Source: Acidobacteriota bacterium
GTDB taxonomy: Bacteria; Acidobacteriota; Terriglobia; Terriglobales; Acidobacteriaceae
Assembly (NCBI GenBank): GCA_021781795.1
Contig: JAJXWA010000003.1
Span: 60,001 to 124,000, forward strand
DNA length: 64,000 nucleotides
Reading direction: 5' to 3'
A program made the position numbers and the translations under genes. The notes under the pieces were generated by a model that had not been told where the DNA came from, did not search any database, and saw only the letters and a list, made by a program, of their open reading frames with translations. Shown here in pieces: positions 36,476 to 44,528 of this stretch. Each line of letters starts with the position of its first letter. The stretch's first letter is position 1.

Positions 36476-36493
36476 GTGTGATGCGAATCACAC
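36476..36493. promoter_or_regulatory. CRP/FNR-type palindrome upstream of the ccm operon
   Basis: GTGTGAT-GCGA-ATCACAC is an 18-base perfect palindrome and reads TGTGA-N6-TCACA, the consensus of CRP-family regulators. Its centre is about 65 bases before the ccmE start codon, in the only gap long enough for the operon promoter (121 bases). The palindrome is direct evidence; binding by a CRP/FNR/CooA-type protein, possibly linking cytochrome maturation to respiration or carbon state, is inference. Confidence 0.7.
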
Positions 36494-36549
36494 ATCATAC
36501 CCCAGATGGTTGACCCTGCCCCCAACGCCTCGTATCGTTGAAGTTGTCT

Positions 36550-37050
36550 ATGAAGAACTCCAAGAACTCGCTGCGCATCGGCATTGCGGTAGCCATCATT
36601 GTGGGAACCATTGGCTGGCTGGCTTTCAGCGGCTATGGCTCCAGCAAGAGTTACTACGTGACCATCGCCGAACTGGGCGGCATGGGCGACAAGGCATTTA
36701 AGAGCAACCTCCGCGTGGAGGGCTTCGTTCAGCCGGGTTCCATCGAACAGGATGGGCCGCACGTCACCTTTATGTTGAACGAGTTTGAGAGCCATTCTCC
36801 CAAAGCCGCCAGCGGCCGACTACTCAAGGTTGTGTACAAGGGCAGCGAGCCTCCACCGGACACGTTCAAGGACGACGCGCAGGCTCTGGCGATGGGCACA
36901 TACGGACGCGATGGCGTCTTCCATGCCAACGAACTGCAGGCTAAGTGCGCCAGCAAGTATGCGCCCAATCAGTCCGGCCCGGCGCAGACCAATCCCCGCG
37001 CCGCCGCTCAGCCCGTAACCCAGCCCGGCGCCGCGGCCACGGCCAACTGA
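36550..37050 (+). CDS. ccmE: cytochrome c maturation haem chaperone CcmE, CxxxY type
   Basis: 166 aa, from the ATG at 36550. N-terminal membrane anchor (IGIAVAIIVGTIGWLAF) and a periplasmic OB-fold (RVEGFVQPGSIEQDGPHVTFML, then VVYKGSEPPPDTFKDDAQALAMG). In E. coli CcmE haem is held by the His of an HxxxY motif; here the equivalent position reads AKCASKY, that is CxxxY. This variant is known from some sulfate reducers and archaea, where a modified Ccm system is used. The tail is Ala/Pro-rich. First gene of a four-gene operon; ccmA starts 4 bases after its stop. Confidence 0.92.
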   Translation: MKNSKNSLRIGIAVAIIVGTIGWLAFSGYGSSKSYYVTIAELGGMGDKAFKSNLRVEGFVQPGSIEQDGPHVTFMLNEFESHSPKAASGRLLKVVYKGSEPPPDTFKDDAQALAMGTYGRDGVFHANELQAKCASKYAPNQSGPAQTNPRAAAQPVTQPGAAATAN

Positions 37051-37054
37051 CCGC

Positions 37055-37741
37055 ATGACCGCGCAAGCTCCGGCGGCAGCAGCAGAAAAGGCACTTTGCG
37101 CGCGCGTTGAGCAGGTTTCCAAACTGTTTGGCGCGTTCGCGGCCCTGCGCCAGATTTCGGTTGATCTGGAACCGGGGCATTGTTATGTGCTACTCGGGGA
37201 GAACGGCGCGGGCAAGTCCACGTTGCTGCGCATCCTTGCCGGGCTTCTTCGTCCCACCCACGGCTCCGTCAAAGTGTTTGGCGGCTCGGAACCGCAGCAG
37301 GTACGCGAGCGCATTGCCTACATGAGCCATGCTCCCATGCTCTATGACGAGCTGACCGGTTCGGAAAATCTGCGTTACTTTGCCAGCCTCTACCCGGACC
37401 GCAAATGCCTGAGCCCGCAGGAGGCGCTTCGCCAGGTGGGCCTTGACCCCGCACTCAGCCGCCCGCTCGGCCAATACTCGCAGGGAATGCGCCAGCGCGC
37501 GTCGCTTGCCCGCGTGCTGATGCCGGTCCCGGAGTTGCTGCTGCTCGATGAGCCTTTCTCCAACATGGACATCGAATCGGCGCGCCAGATGGTATCCATG
37601 CTGGCAGGCTTCCGCCGCGCCGACCGCACCATCGTCCTCACCACCCATCAGCGCGAACTGGCGGCGCCCATTGCCGACTGGATCCTGACCCTGCACGCGG
37701 GCCGTGTCGCTTCGTTTGAGCCGGGGAGTCCGACGCAATGA
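37055..37741 (+). CDS. ccmA: haem exporter ATP-binding protein CcmA
   Basis: 228-aa ABC ATPase. Walker A GENGAGKS, Q-loop region YMSHAPML, signature YSQGMRQR, Walker B LLLLDEPFSNMD and the switch His in TTHQRE are all present. Together with CcmB it powers release of holo-CcmE in cytochrome c maturation. The assignment as CcmA rather than a generic ABC ATPase rests on the flanking ccmE and ccmB. Its stop overlaps the start of the deacylase gene (ATGA), indicating translational coupling. Confidence 0.92.
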   Translation: MTAQAPAAAAEKALCARVEQVSKLFGAFAALRQISVDLEPGHCYVLLGENGAGKSTLLRILAGLLRPTHGSVKVFGGSEPQQVRERIAYMSHAPMLYDELTGSENLRYFASLYPDRKCLSPQEALRQVGLDPALSRPLGQYSQGMRQRASLARVLMPVPELLLLDEPFSNMDIESARQMVSMLAGFRRADRTIVLTTHQRELAAPIADWILTLHAGRVASFEPGSPTQ

Positions 37742-38241
37742 AGACCAATGGCGCCCGATTCCTTGATAGCCTCGGCATCCCCTTTGAAGCGCGCGAATAC
37801 GAAGTGGACCCCGACGATCTTGCTGCGACCACTGTGGCCCGCAAAATTGGCATGCCCGCGGAACAGGTCTTCAAAACTCTGCTGACGACAGGCGGGCCAG
37901 GAAGCTATGTCTTTGCCGTCGTTCCCGGCGATGCGGAGCTGGATTTCAAAAAGCTGGCGCGCGCCGCTGGCCTGCGCAAAATCGAGATGGTCCCACTCAA
38001 AGACGTCCAGCCTCTCACCGGTTACATTCGCGGTGGAGTCACCATTTTCGGAGCGAAGAAGGCCTATCCCGTCTTTGTCGATGAGACGGTGATTCTCTTC
38101 GACAAAATCAGCGTCTCCGCCGGCACGCGAGGCGTCCAGCTCATTCTGAGTCCAGACGATTATCTGCGCGCAGCCGCGGCCCTCAGCGAACCCGTTGCCG
38201 CCGTCGACCTGACCAAGGCCAGCCGTGAGGCACACGCATGA
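37738..38241 (+). CDS. ybaK: Cys-tRNA(Pro)/Cys-tRNA(Cys) deacylase, YbaK/EbsC family
   Basis: 167-aa trans-editing enzyme of the YbaK type, which hydrolyses mischarged Cys-tRNA(Pro). Features: N-terminal ARFLDSLGIPFEAREYEVDP, ATTVARKIGMPAEQVFKTLL containing the conserved Lys, FAVVPGDAELDFKKLA, then GYIRGGVTIFGAKKAYPVFVDE. The gene begins 4 bases inside the end of ccmA and ends 4 bases inside the start of ccmB. This places it firmly within the cytochrome c operon. Why a cysteine-editing enzyme is co-produced with a cysteine-dependent maturation system is unknown. Confidence 0.93.
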   Translation: MKTNGARFLDSLGIPFEAREYEVDPDDLAATTVARKIGMPAEQVFKTLLTTGGPGSYVFAVVPGDAELDFKKLARAAGLRKIEMVPLKDVQPLTGYIRGGVTIFGAKKAYPVFVDETVILFDKISVSAGTRGVQLILSPDDYLRAAAALSEPVAAVDLTKASREAHA

Positions 38242-38909
38242 TCACCAGCGCGCTTTGGATTCACCTGGTGAAAGACCTTCGCATCGAGTGGCGCTCAAAA
38301 GAAGCCATCAACTCGATGCTGTTTTTCGCGCTCCTGGTCGTCGTGCTCTTTTCTCTCGCATTTGACCCGCGCGGCTCCTTTGCTCGGGAAATCGCAGGCG
38401 GAGTGCTCTCCGTGGCGACGATGTTCGCGTCCGTCAGCGCTCTCAACCAGGCCTGGGCGCGTGAGATTCGCCATCAGGTTCTGGACGCGCAGCGCATGGC
38501 CCCTGCGCCGGGCTCTGAACTCTACCTCGCCAAGGTCCTGGCCAATTTCCTCTTCGTCACGATCGTGCAGGTTCTGCTGGCGCCGGTCTTCCTCGTCATG
38601 TACAACCTGAACATCTTAGGGAACGCATGGCTGCTGGCCGTGGTGCTGCCGCTGGGCACCTGGGCGCTGGTGGCGAATGGAACGTTCTTCGCTGCACTCT
38701 CCATTCGCAGCCGCAATCGCGAACTGCTTTTGCCCCTCATTCTTTTTCCCATCTTTGTGCCCGCGCTGCTGGCCATGGTGCAGGCCACCACCGCCATCCT
38801 GACCGGCGAGAGTGATCCATCCCTCTGGATTAAGCTTCTGCTGGGCTACGACATCATCTTCACCACGGTCAGCTTGTTGTTATTTGAGGTCGTCCTGCAC
38901 GCGGAGTAG
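38238..38909 (+). CDS. ccmB: haem exporter membrane protein CcmB
   Basis: 223-aa six-helix permease partner of CcmA. CcmB features: an N-terminal amphipathic stretch KDLRIEWRSKEAINSMLFFALLV, LNQAWAREIRHQVLDAQRMAPAPGSELYLAKVLANF, and LIRNRELLLPL-type loop SRNRELLLPLILFPIFVPALLA. It overlaps the deacylase stop by 4 bases. ccmC, ccmF, ccmG and ccmH are absent from the window. The gene ends 46 bases before the convergent CHAD gene. Confidence 0.94.
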   Translation: MITSALWIHLVKDLRIEWRSKEAINSMLFFALLVVVLFSLAFDPRGSFAREIAGGVLSVATMFASVSALNQAWAREIRHQVLDAQRMAPAPGSELYLAKVLANFLFVTIVQVLLAPVFLVMYNLNILGNAWLLAVVLPLGTWALVANGTFFAALSIRSRNRELLLPLILFPIFVPALLAMVQATTAILTGESDPSLWIKLLLGYDIIFTTVSLLLFEVVLHAE

Positions 38910-38955
38910 CGGCGCAGTCGTTCACGTTTTCACAAAGCCGCAACCCACGCAGCGA

Positions 38956-39915
38956 TCAGGCGCGGCGCATCGCGGGCAGCGCGTCGAGCTTCGCTCTCTG
39001 CACGGGGCGTTTACCCCGTGCTACGCTGCTTCCTGCGCCGAGATCCAGCCGCTTCAAGTCTTCCATCATGTGCGTACAGCCCTCGATGGCCTTCGTCAGC
39101 GATTCCGCAGCAAGTTCGTCCAGCAGCGCGGCCAGACCCGTCTTTCCCGCTGCGCCGGAAAACGCATCGTGAGCTTCGCGCGAGAGGGCATCCCAATCGT
39201 GCCACGTCCCGATTGCCACCTGCAGATTGCGGAGTTGACGCACCAGCCGCTTCGTTCCTCGGTCAGATGAACCAAGAGCTTCGACGGCGTACCGCACCGT
39301 GCGAAGCCGCTTGCGAAACGCGTGCAGGTTCTCCGCGCTGAACTCCAGATCCTCGGATTGCAGCTTCCTGATCTGGAGCACCAAGCTCTCTGCACCCGAT
39401 GCAACGACCGGCTCAGGCGCAACAGCTTCGAACGACTGGGACACCTTGCGCAGATGTTGCATCCGATCTGCAACTCGCACCGTCAGTTTCGTTTCCGCCT
39501 TTTTCCGCGCGCGTTTGAGCCCTTCATCCAGCGTATCCAGCTGTTCCAGCAGGTCGCGAGAGGTGTGGAGCTTTAGACTGTCCGTTTTCTGCAGCGTGGC
39601 GCGCAAGCCTTCCAGCCGTGAGCGGTAGACGTCGATTTCGCGTATCGTGCCGAGCGCACCGCGTAATTTGTCGGCCTGTTTCATCCAGCGTTGCGTGGAC
39701 GATTTCGCATCGGTTCCATCGGGAAGACTCGAAAGCATTCCCTCGGCGGAAACCAGCAGGCGCAGCGTCGCCACACGCAGCGCATGGACTCTGCGACGGC
39801 TCGGCTTCCTGGCGCAGTTCTCGAGCAGGTGCAGCCAGGCGCGGAGGTGCTGACTCGTCGATCCGGGCTTCGGACTTTTCGATGTCGCATTGCCGGGCAT
39901 GAGAATCAGCTTCAT
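38956..39915 (-). CDS. CHAD domain-containing protein
   Basis: 319-aa, strongly basic helical protein of the CHAD family, which binds polyphosphate and is often near polyphosphate or triphosphate-tunnel (CYTH) enzymes. Family marks: RRRVHALRVATLRLL with the conserved His and Arg, a second half beginning ENLHAFRKRLRTVRYAVE, and many Lys/Arg on helices. No CYTH domain is fused and none is adjacent. It probably associates with polyphosphate granules. The start is the first ATG (39915); an internal ATG six codons later is equally possible. Confidence 0.85.
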   Translation of the reverse strand: MKLILMPGNATSKSPKPGSTSQHLRAWLHLLENCARKPSRRRVHALRVATLRLLVSAEGMLSSLPDGTDAKSSTQRWMKQADKLRGALGTIREIDVYRSRLEGLRATLQKTDSLKLHTSRDLLEQLDTLDEGLKRARKKAETKLTVRVADRMQHLRKVSQSFEAVAPEPVVASGAESLVLQIRKLQSEDLEFSAENLHAFRKRLRTVRYAVEALGSSDRGTKRLVRQLRNLQVAIGTWHDWDALSREAHDAFSGAAGKTGLAALLDELAAESLTKAIEGCTHMMEDLKRLDLGAGSSVARGKRPVQRAKLDALPAMRRA

Positions 39916-40158
39916 TGAACCGTAACCTTACTTTTATCTATTTTCACCCCTGCGCATCCGCGATGCAGCGGTTCTGATCACACAGCCGAGTGAGCGCAAT
40001 TGTACTGTGCTTTGCAATGGTCGGACTGCGCTGCTGCTATCCTTTCCTTAGCCTCTTTGGCATGGCATCGCTGGGTGGCCACCGGCTCCAGCGATAGCTC
40101 GTGCTCCCTCGCAATTGGGCTGCTGATCCTTTTTGTTGACACCGGAAGCAGGGGTACA

Positions 40159-42156
40159 ATGACTCCGCAATCAATTCAAGCTTCACGACCCGCCACGGCG
40201 CCCTCCGCGTTCGCCGTATGGGCGCTGCTGCTGACGATCTTTGCATCGGTGCAGCTTGCATCTCTCTTCTCTCCGCCGCTGCTGGATGACGTGGATGCAA
40301 GCCATGCACAGGCCGCGCAGCACATCGTCGAGAACGGTGACTGGGTCACGCTGAAGGTGGACGGAATCCGGTATCTTGAAAAGCCGCCGCTGCCTTACTG
40401 GATCGACGCCGTCTTCTACCGCGTGTTCGGTGAGAACGTCTTCTCTACACACTTGCAGAACGCGCTGGCCCTGCTGGGCTGCGCCTGGCTCGCGTGGCTA
40501 TGGGCCGGCCGCGCGTGGAGCCCCCGTGCAGGCTACTATGCAGCCCTCGGCATCCTCACCTCTATCGGCCCGTTTCTCTTCACGCGCTTCGCCATTCCAG
40601 AGGCGCTGCTGAGCTTTCTCTTCCTTTTCGCGCTCTACAGCTTTCTGACCGGCATGGAATCGAAGCGGCCGATCCGCTTCTATGGCATGTGGGCCGCGCT
40701 GGCGCTGGCCACGCTCACTAAGGGACTGATCGCCCCTGTCTTTTTTCTCGGAGCAGCCCTTCCCCTTCTTCTGCTCAGCGGACAGTGGCGACGTTGGCAG
40801 CAGTTTCGTCCGTTTTCAGGGCTGCTGCTCTATCTCGCCATTGCCGCGCCGTGGCATATCCTCGCCGGCTTCGCCAATCCAGATCAGGGCCATCCGGTCG
40901 GCAATCACCCCACTCCGGGCAACGTCCACGGCTTCTGGTACTTCTACTTCATCAACGAGCATGTTCTGCGCTTCCTGGGCGAGCGTTTCCCGCATGACTA
41001 TAACCGCCTGCCCTTTGTCGCTTATTGGCTGCTGCATCTGGTCTGGCTCTTTCCCTGGAGCCTGTTCCTGCCCGCCCTGCTCGTCATCGCGTGGAAGACG
41101 CGTGGAAGCTGGCTGCAGCATCTCCGCCGCGACGCCGGCCAGACCGTAGATTTCTACCTCGACAACGCCGCGCGCGAAGACGTGGCCACCTACGTCTACC
41201 GCCTCAAGTTCCGCGTCCGCACAGCATGGCTCCTCGGATTGTTCTCTGCCTTCACGCTGCTCTTCTTTTCCATCTCCACCAATCAGGAGTACTACACGTT
41301 TCCCGCGTGGCCGCCGCTGCTGATCCTTACGGCCGCGGTGTTGGCCGACATCGAAGAGGGCGATGAACGCAGAGGGGAGTCGGACGCTTCGACGGCGCTG
41401 TCCAGTTCATGGCTGACGTGGGCGCAGGCTGTCTTTGCAGTGGTCGGCATCCTCAGTGCTCTCGCTCTCGGCTGGGGCCTCTGGGAGTCGCGCCGTCTCC
41501 CTTTTGTACCCGACATCGGCACGCTGCTGGCCCATCGCGACGTGGGCGGCTACACGCTGTCGATGTCGCATCTCTTTGATCTCACCGGGCCTTCGTTTGC
41601 CGCTCTTCGCCTTCCCGCTGCGCTGGCCGCAGGCACGCTGCTCATCGGTCCGGCCGTCGGATGGCTCCTGCGCGTGCGGCGCAGGAACATCGCCGCCACT
41701 GTCAGCGTAGCCGTGACCGCTGCGATCTTCCTCATTGCGGCCCACATCGCCTTCGCACGCTTTGAGCCTATGCTGAGTTCCAAACAGCTCGCCGACACAA
41801 TCCTGCGCAACGGTTCTTCGTCGGACTCGTTCATCATCTTCGGCGACCAGTCGGATGCCTCGTCGGTTGTCTTCTACACGCACGACTTTTTGCGCAGGCC
41901 GGCGTATATCGTTGTCGAGCCGTGTTCACCGCATGGTGCAGGTTCGTCGCTGTTGTGGGGATCGTGCTATCCCGACGCGCCAAAGATCTTCCTCAGCGAA
42001 GACCAACTCGTGGCGATGTGGGGCAAAGGCGAGCGCAAATGGCTCTTCGCGCAGGACGCCAATCAGAGCAAGGCAGAGCAGTTGCTGGCAGGTCACCTCT
42101 ATCCGGTGCAATCCATCGCTGACAAGGCGCTCTGGACCGACAGGCCGCTGCATTAG
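40159..42156 (+). CDS. GT39-type (ArnT/PMT_2) membrane glycosyltransferase
   Basis: 665-aa polytopic enzyme that moves a sugar from a polyprenyl-phosphate donor to an extracytoplasmic acceptor. The catalytic-loop Asp residues are in LLDDVDASHAQAAQHIVENGDWV after helix 1, followed by the typical YLEKPPLPYWI. ARLRF-type loops and about 12 helices follow, with a soluble C-terminal domain of about 130 aa. The start was moved to the ATG at 40159 (AGGGG upstream); the track's TTG adds 53 residues. The acceptor (lipid A, glycan or protein) is unknown. It ends one base before a convergent GT2 pseudogene. Confidence 0.88.
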   Translation: MTPQSIQASRPATAPSAFAVWALLLTIFASVQLASLFSPPLLDDVDASHAQAAQHIVENGDWVTLKVDGIRYLEKPPLPYWIDAVFYRVFGENVFSTHLQNALALLGCAWLAWLWAGRAWSPRAGYYAALGILTSIGPFLFTRFAIPEALLSFLFLFALYSFLTGMESKRPIRFYGMWAALALATLTKGLIAPVFFLGAALPLLLLSGQWRRWQQFRPFSGLLLYLAIAAPWHILAGFANPDQGHPVGNHPTPGNVHGFWYFYFINEHVLRFLGERFPHDYNRLPFVAYWLLHLVWLFPWSLFLPALLVIAWKTRGSWLQHLRRDAGQTVDFYLDNAAREDVATYVYRLKFRVRTAWLLGLFSAFTLLFFSISTNQEYYTFPAWPPLLILTAAVLADIEEGDERRGESDASTALSSSWLTWAQAVFAVVGILSALALGWGLWESRRLPFVPDIGTLLAHRDVGGYTLSMSHLFDLTGPSFAALRLPAALAAGTLLIGPAVGWLLRVRRRNIAATVSVAVTAAIFLIAAHIAFARFEPMLSSKQLADTILRNGSSSDSFIIFGDQSDASSVVFYTHDFLRRPAYIVVEPCSPHGAGSSLLWGSCYPDAPKIFLSEDQLVAMWGKGERKWLFAQDANQSKAEQLLAGHLYPVQSIADKALWTDRPLH

Positions 42157-42157
42157 C

Positions 42158-43134
42158 CTAACGGTCTCCGTAGAGATCTCTCGCATAGGTGACGAATCCA
42201 CGGCCCAGCCGATGGTATCTCCCAACCAATAACTCTCGCGAGGTGGCTGCCACTCTGGCCGGCAACCCGAGCTTCCTAGTGCGGTTGCGGCGCTCGACAA
42301 ACTCCATCTTTTCGCAAATCAGCCTCTCGGAGTACTCGAAATTCGGCACAAGCTCAGGGCGCGATCGAAGCCGCTCCAGAATCGCTCGTCACGAACGAGC
42401 CTCATCCCCGCCCCTCGCTGCAAGCCCCGCTGCCGTTGCAGCCATCGACTGCATCGCTCCGCCCATCGTCTGGCTGGAATGGGTTCGATACAGTGTCAGC
42501 GGCTCTGAGATATAGCCAACAGATACCACAGACGCCGCAAGCAGATACACCCACCAGTCATGAATGCAAATGTCCGAAAATGGGAGAATCAGAGGGAAAA
42601 GGCTCCTGCGAAATGCAAGGCCGTGCCCAGCGAGGATTCGGTAGCGAACAATCAGTTCTAGCTGATTCTTCGGAAACCGCATCACAGCTTCGTACAGCCT
42701 CCTGGGATAGCGCACACTCTGCTCAAGCGTGTAGCCCTTGTGGCAAAGCTGTTCGTCGACGATGAAGCTGTTGCTCGACGCAGCCAGGACCTGTTGGTTC
42801 GCCTCAAATAGTCCTGCCAGGTGTTCGATGTGCGCCGGAAGCCACACGTCGTCGTGATCAGAAAACAAAATAATCTCGTGCGAGCAATGCCGAACTGCAT
42901 TCTCGAAATTACCCGCAATCCCTGGTGTTCCCTGGTTTTTGATGTACTGGACACAAAAGGGAGCCCGCCGGGCGAAGGCCTCCACAATCGCATCGGTATC
43001 GTCCGATGAATGGTCGTCGCTGATGACAACCTCATCGGGAAACCGGGTCTGATTCCGGTAGCTCTCCAACTGCTCTGAGAGATACCGCCCCCCTGATAGG
43101 TCGCAAGAGCGATGCTGGTCCGAAGAGCGCTCAT
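42158..43134 (-). pseudogene. glycosyltransferase family 2 gene with a frameshift and an in-frame stop
   Basis: The intact protein would be about 325 aa. It starts at the ATG (43134) with AAAGGAAGGGG upstream and reads MSALRTSIALATYQGG. At 43088-43093 a six-base C-run (G-run in the gene) puts the frame off by one, and the homologous YLSEQLESYRNQ continues in another frame. That second frame carries the GT-A core (VISDDHSSDDT, FSDHDDVWLP). It then meets a TGA at 42389-42391, and the same frame resumes as RAILERLRSRPELVPNFEYSERL, ending RDLYGDR. Two independent lesions argue for a dead gene rather than a sequencing slip. Neighbouring hpnI suggests an envelope glycan setting. Confidence 0.8.
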
Positions 43135-43298
43135 CCCCTTCCTTTCAAAGGCAGCGCACGCAACTGATCTTCTCGTCATAACAAGACACCGTTGACCATG
43201 CAAGTGAAGCTGGCTCAGCCGCAGGCCCCTCGCACGCTAAAAGGGTCTGGACCTTGTGGTGCATTCCGTGCGCGATTGCGTTCGTTCGGAATGCGGTT

Positions 43299-44477
43299 TC
43301 ATCTGGCTGCCCGCATCTTGCCGCCGGGGAGCAAATCAAAGACCCGTCCGCGCCAAAGAATCCTGCTGGACCCATAACTTGCCGCCCAGAAACAAAAGCC
43401 CATCAGATCGCGAATTGGATAGAGCACGAGCAGCCCAAACCAGCTCCGGTCCTGCACAACCAGCCGACCCACCGCGATCGACAGAGCCAGCCGCGTCGCC
43501 ACGCTCCAGCCCAGCATAGCCAGGCCCCAGCCTGCGTGCCCCATCACCGCTGCAGCCACCAGACCCAGTAGCCCGAAAGGCAGGCTGAAGGTCAGCGCCG
43601 TACCAAAGTGCCCTTTGGGCCGGGAAAAACGTGTGGATTTCATCCATCGAACCTGGTGTTGAATCGAGGCGACAAAGCTCGAATTGATCACCATGTGGTC
43701 GATCGCGTGATGACTCAAAACGACCTTCTGGCCCAACTTCCACGTCTCGTTCCCCAGCACAAAATCATCGGCGCAATAATCTGCCGTGACCTTGAATCCC
43801 CCCATGGCTCGAATTGCCTGGCGCCTGAAGGCCATCGTCGGGCCCAGCGTGAACTGCATCCCCTCCATCATCCGCGCCACGAGCACGCCTGCCGTCATCT
43901 CGACCGACATGCCCACCGCCTCCAGCCGCGCCCAAAGGCCGCCCTCGGCCGCCAAGCCGCGATACGGACACGTCAATCCACCCACGCGTTCATCGGCAAA
44001 CGGCAGCGCGACGGCGCGCAGATAATCCGGCGTGACGCGCACATCGCTGTCGCTGATCACCAGAATGTCGTATCTGGCCGCAGCCTCCATCCTCTCCATC
44101 GAAATAGCCTTGTCGTTGATGTAGTCCGGCTGCCCTCCGGTGAAAAGAAACTGCACCGGAATCCGCGGATAACGCGCGGCCACCGCGCGCGCAACCTCTA
44201 ACCCTGGGTCTTCCGCAGAGCGCGCGCAAAAGAGAATCTCGTACTCGGGATAATCCTGTTCAAAGAAGCTCGCCAGATAGGAGGCAAGTCCCGGCTCCGA
44301 TCCGTGGAGAGGCTTCAGAAGAGAGAGTGGAGGGGTGAATCCGGGACGGTCCGCAAGCAGCCAATTGACCTTGCGGCGCTCGCGCAGATAACCGGGCACG
44401 GACCACAGTGTCATGCCCGTGAAGACCGTGGATGTAATCAGGCCGAAGGCTGCCAGCGCGAAAAGAACGTACGTCAT
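43299..44477 (-). CDS. hpnI: hopanoid biosynthesis glycosyltransferase HpnI
   Basis: 392-aa membrane-bound GT21-type (ceramide-glucosyltransferase-like) enzyme. HpnI adds N-acetylglucosamine to bacteriohopanetetrol. N-terminal helix, then PPLSLLKPLHGSEPGL, ISDSDVRVTPDYL (metal-binding DSD), DYCADDFVLGNE and the acceptor-site motif HQVRWMKSTR. Two to three C-terminal helices follow. hpnK and hpnJ are not in the window, so product identity rests on sequence resemblance. It lies upstream of the GT2 pseudogene on the same strand, with a 164-base gap. Confidence 0.85.
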   Translation of the reverse strand: MTYVLFALAAFGLITSTVFTGMTLWSVPGYLRERRKVNWLLADRPGFTPPLSLLKPLHGSEPGLASYLASFFEQDYPEYEILFCARSAEDPGLEVARAVAARYPRIPVQFLFTGGQPDYINDKAISMERMEAAARYDILVISDSDVRVTPDYLRAVALPFADERVGGLTCPYRGLAAEGGLWARLEAVGMSVEMTAGVLVARMMEGMQFTLGPTMAFRRQAIRAMGGFKVTADYCADDFVLGNETWKLGQKVVLSHHAIDHMVINSSFVASIQHQVRWMKSTRFSRPKGHFGTALTFSLPFGLLGLVAAAVMGHAGWGLAMLGWSVATRLALSIAVGRLVVQDRSWFGLLVLYPIRDLMGFCFWAASYGSSRILWRGRVFDLLPGGKMRAAR

Positions 44478-44528
44478 GCAGCTAACAGGATACCTGCGGA
44501 ACGCCCCGTTTGCCCTGTGAGATTCCTT

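Noticed and set aside
40135-40164. TTGACA and TACAAT near the GT39 start taken as a promoter
   Set aside because: Spacing is only 13 bases, too short for a sigma-70 promoter, and the -10 overlaps the start codon.
43261-43294. GCATTCCG/CGGAATGC inverted repeat past hpnI as terminator
   Set aside because: Loop of 18 bases and no T-run on the hpnI strand.
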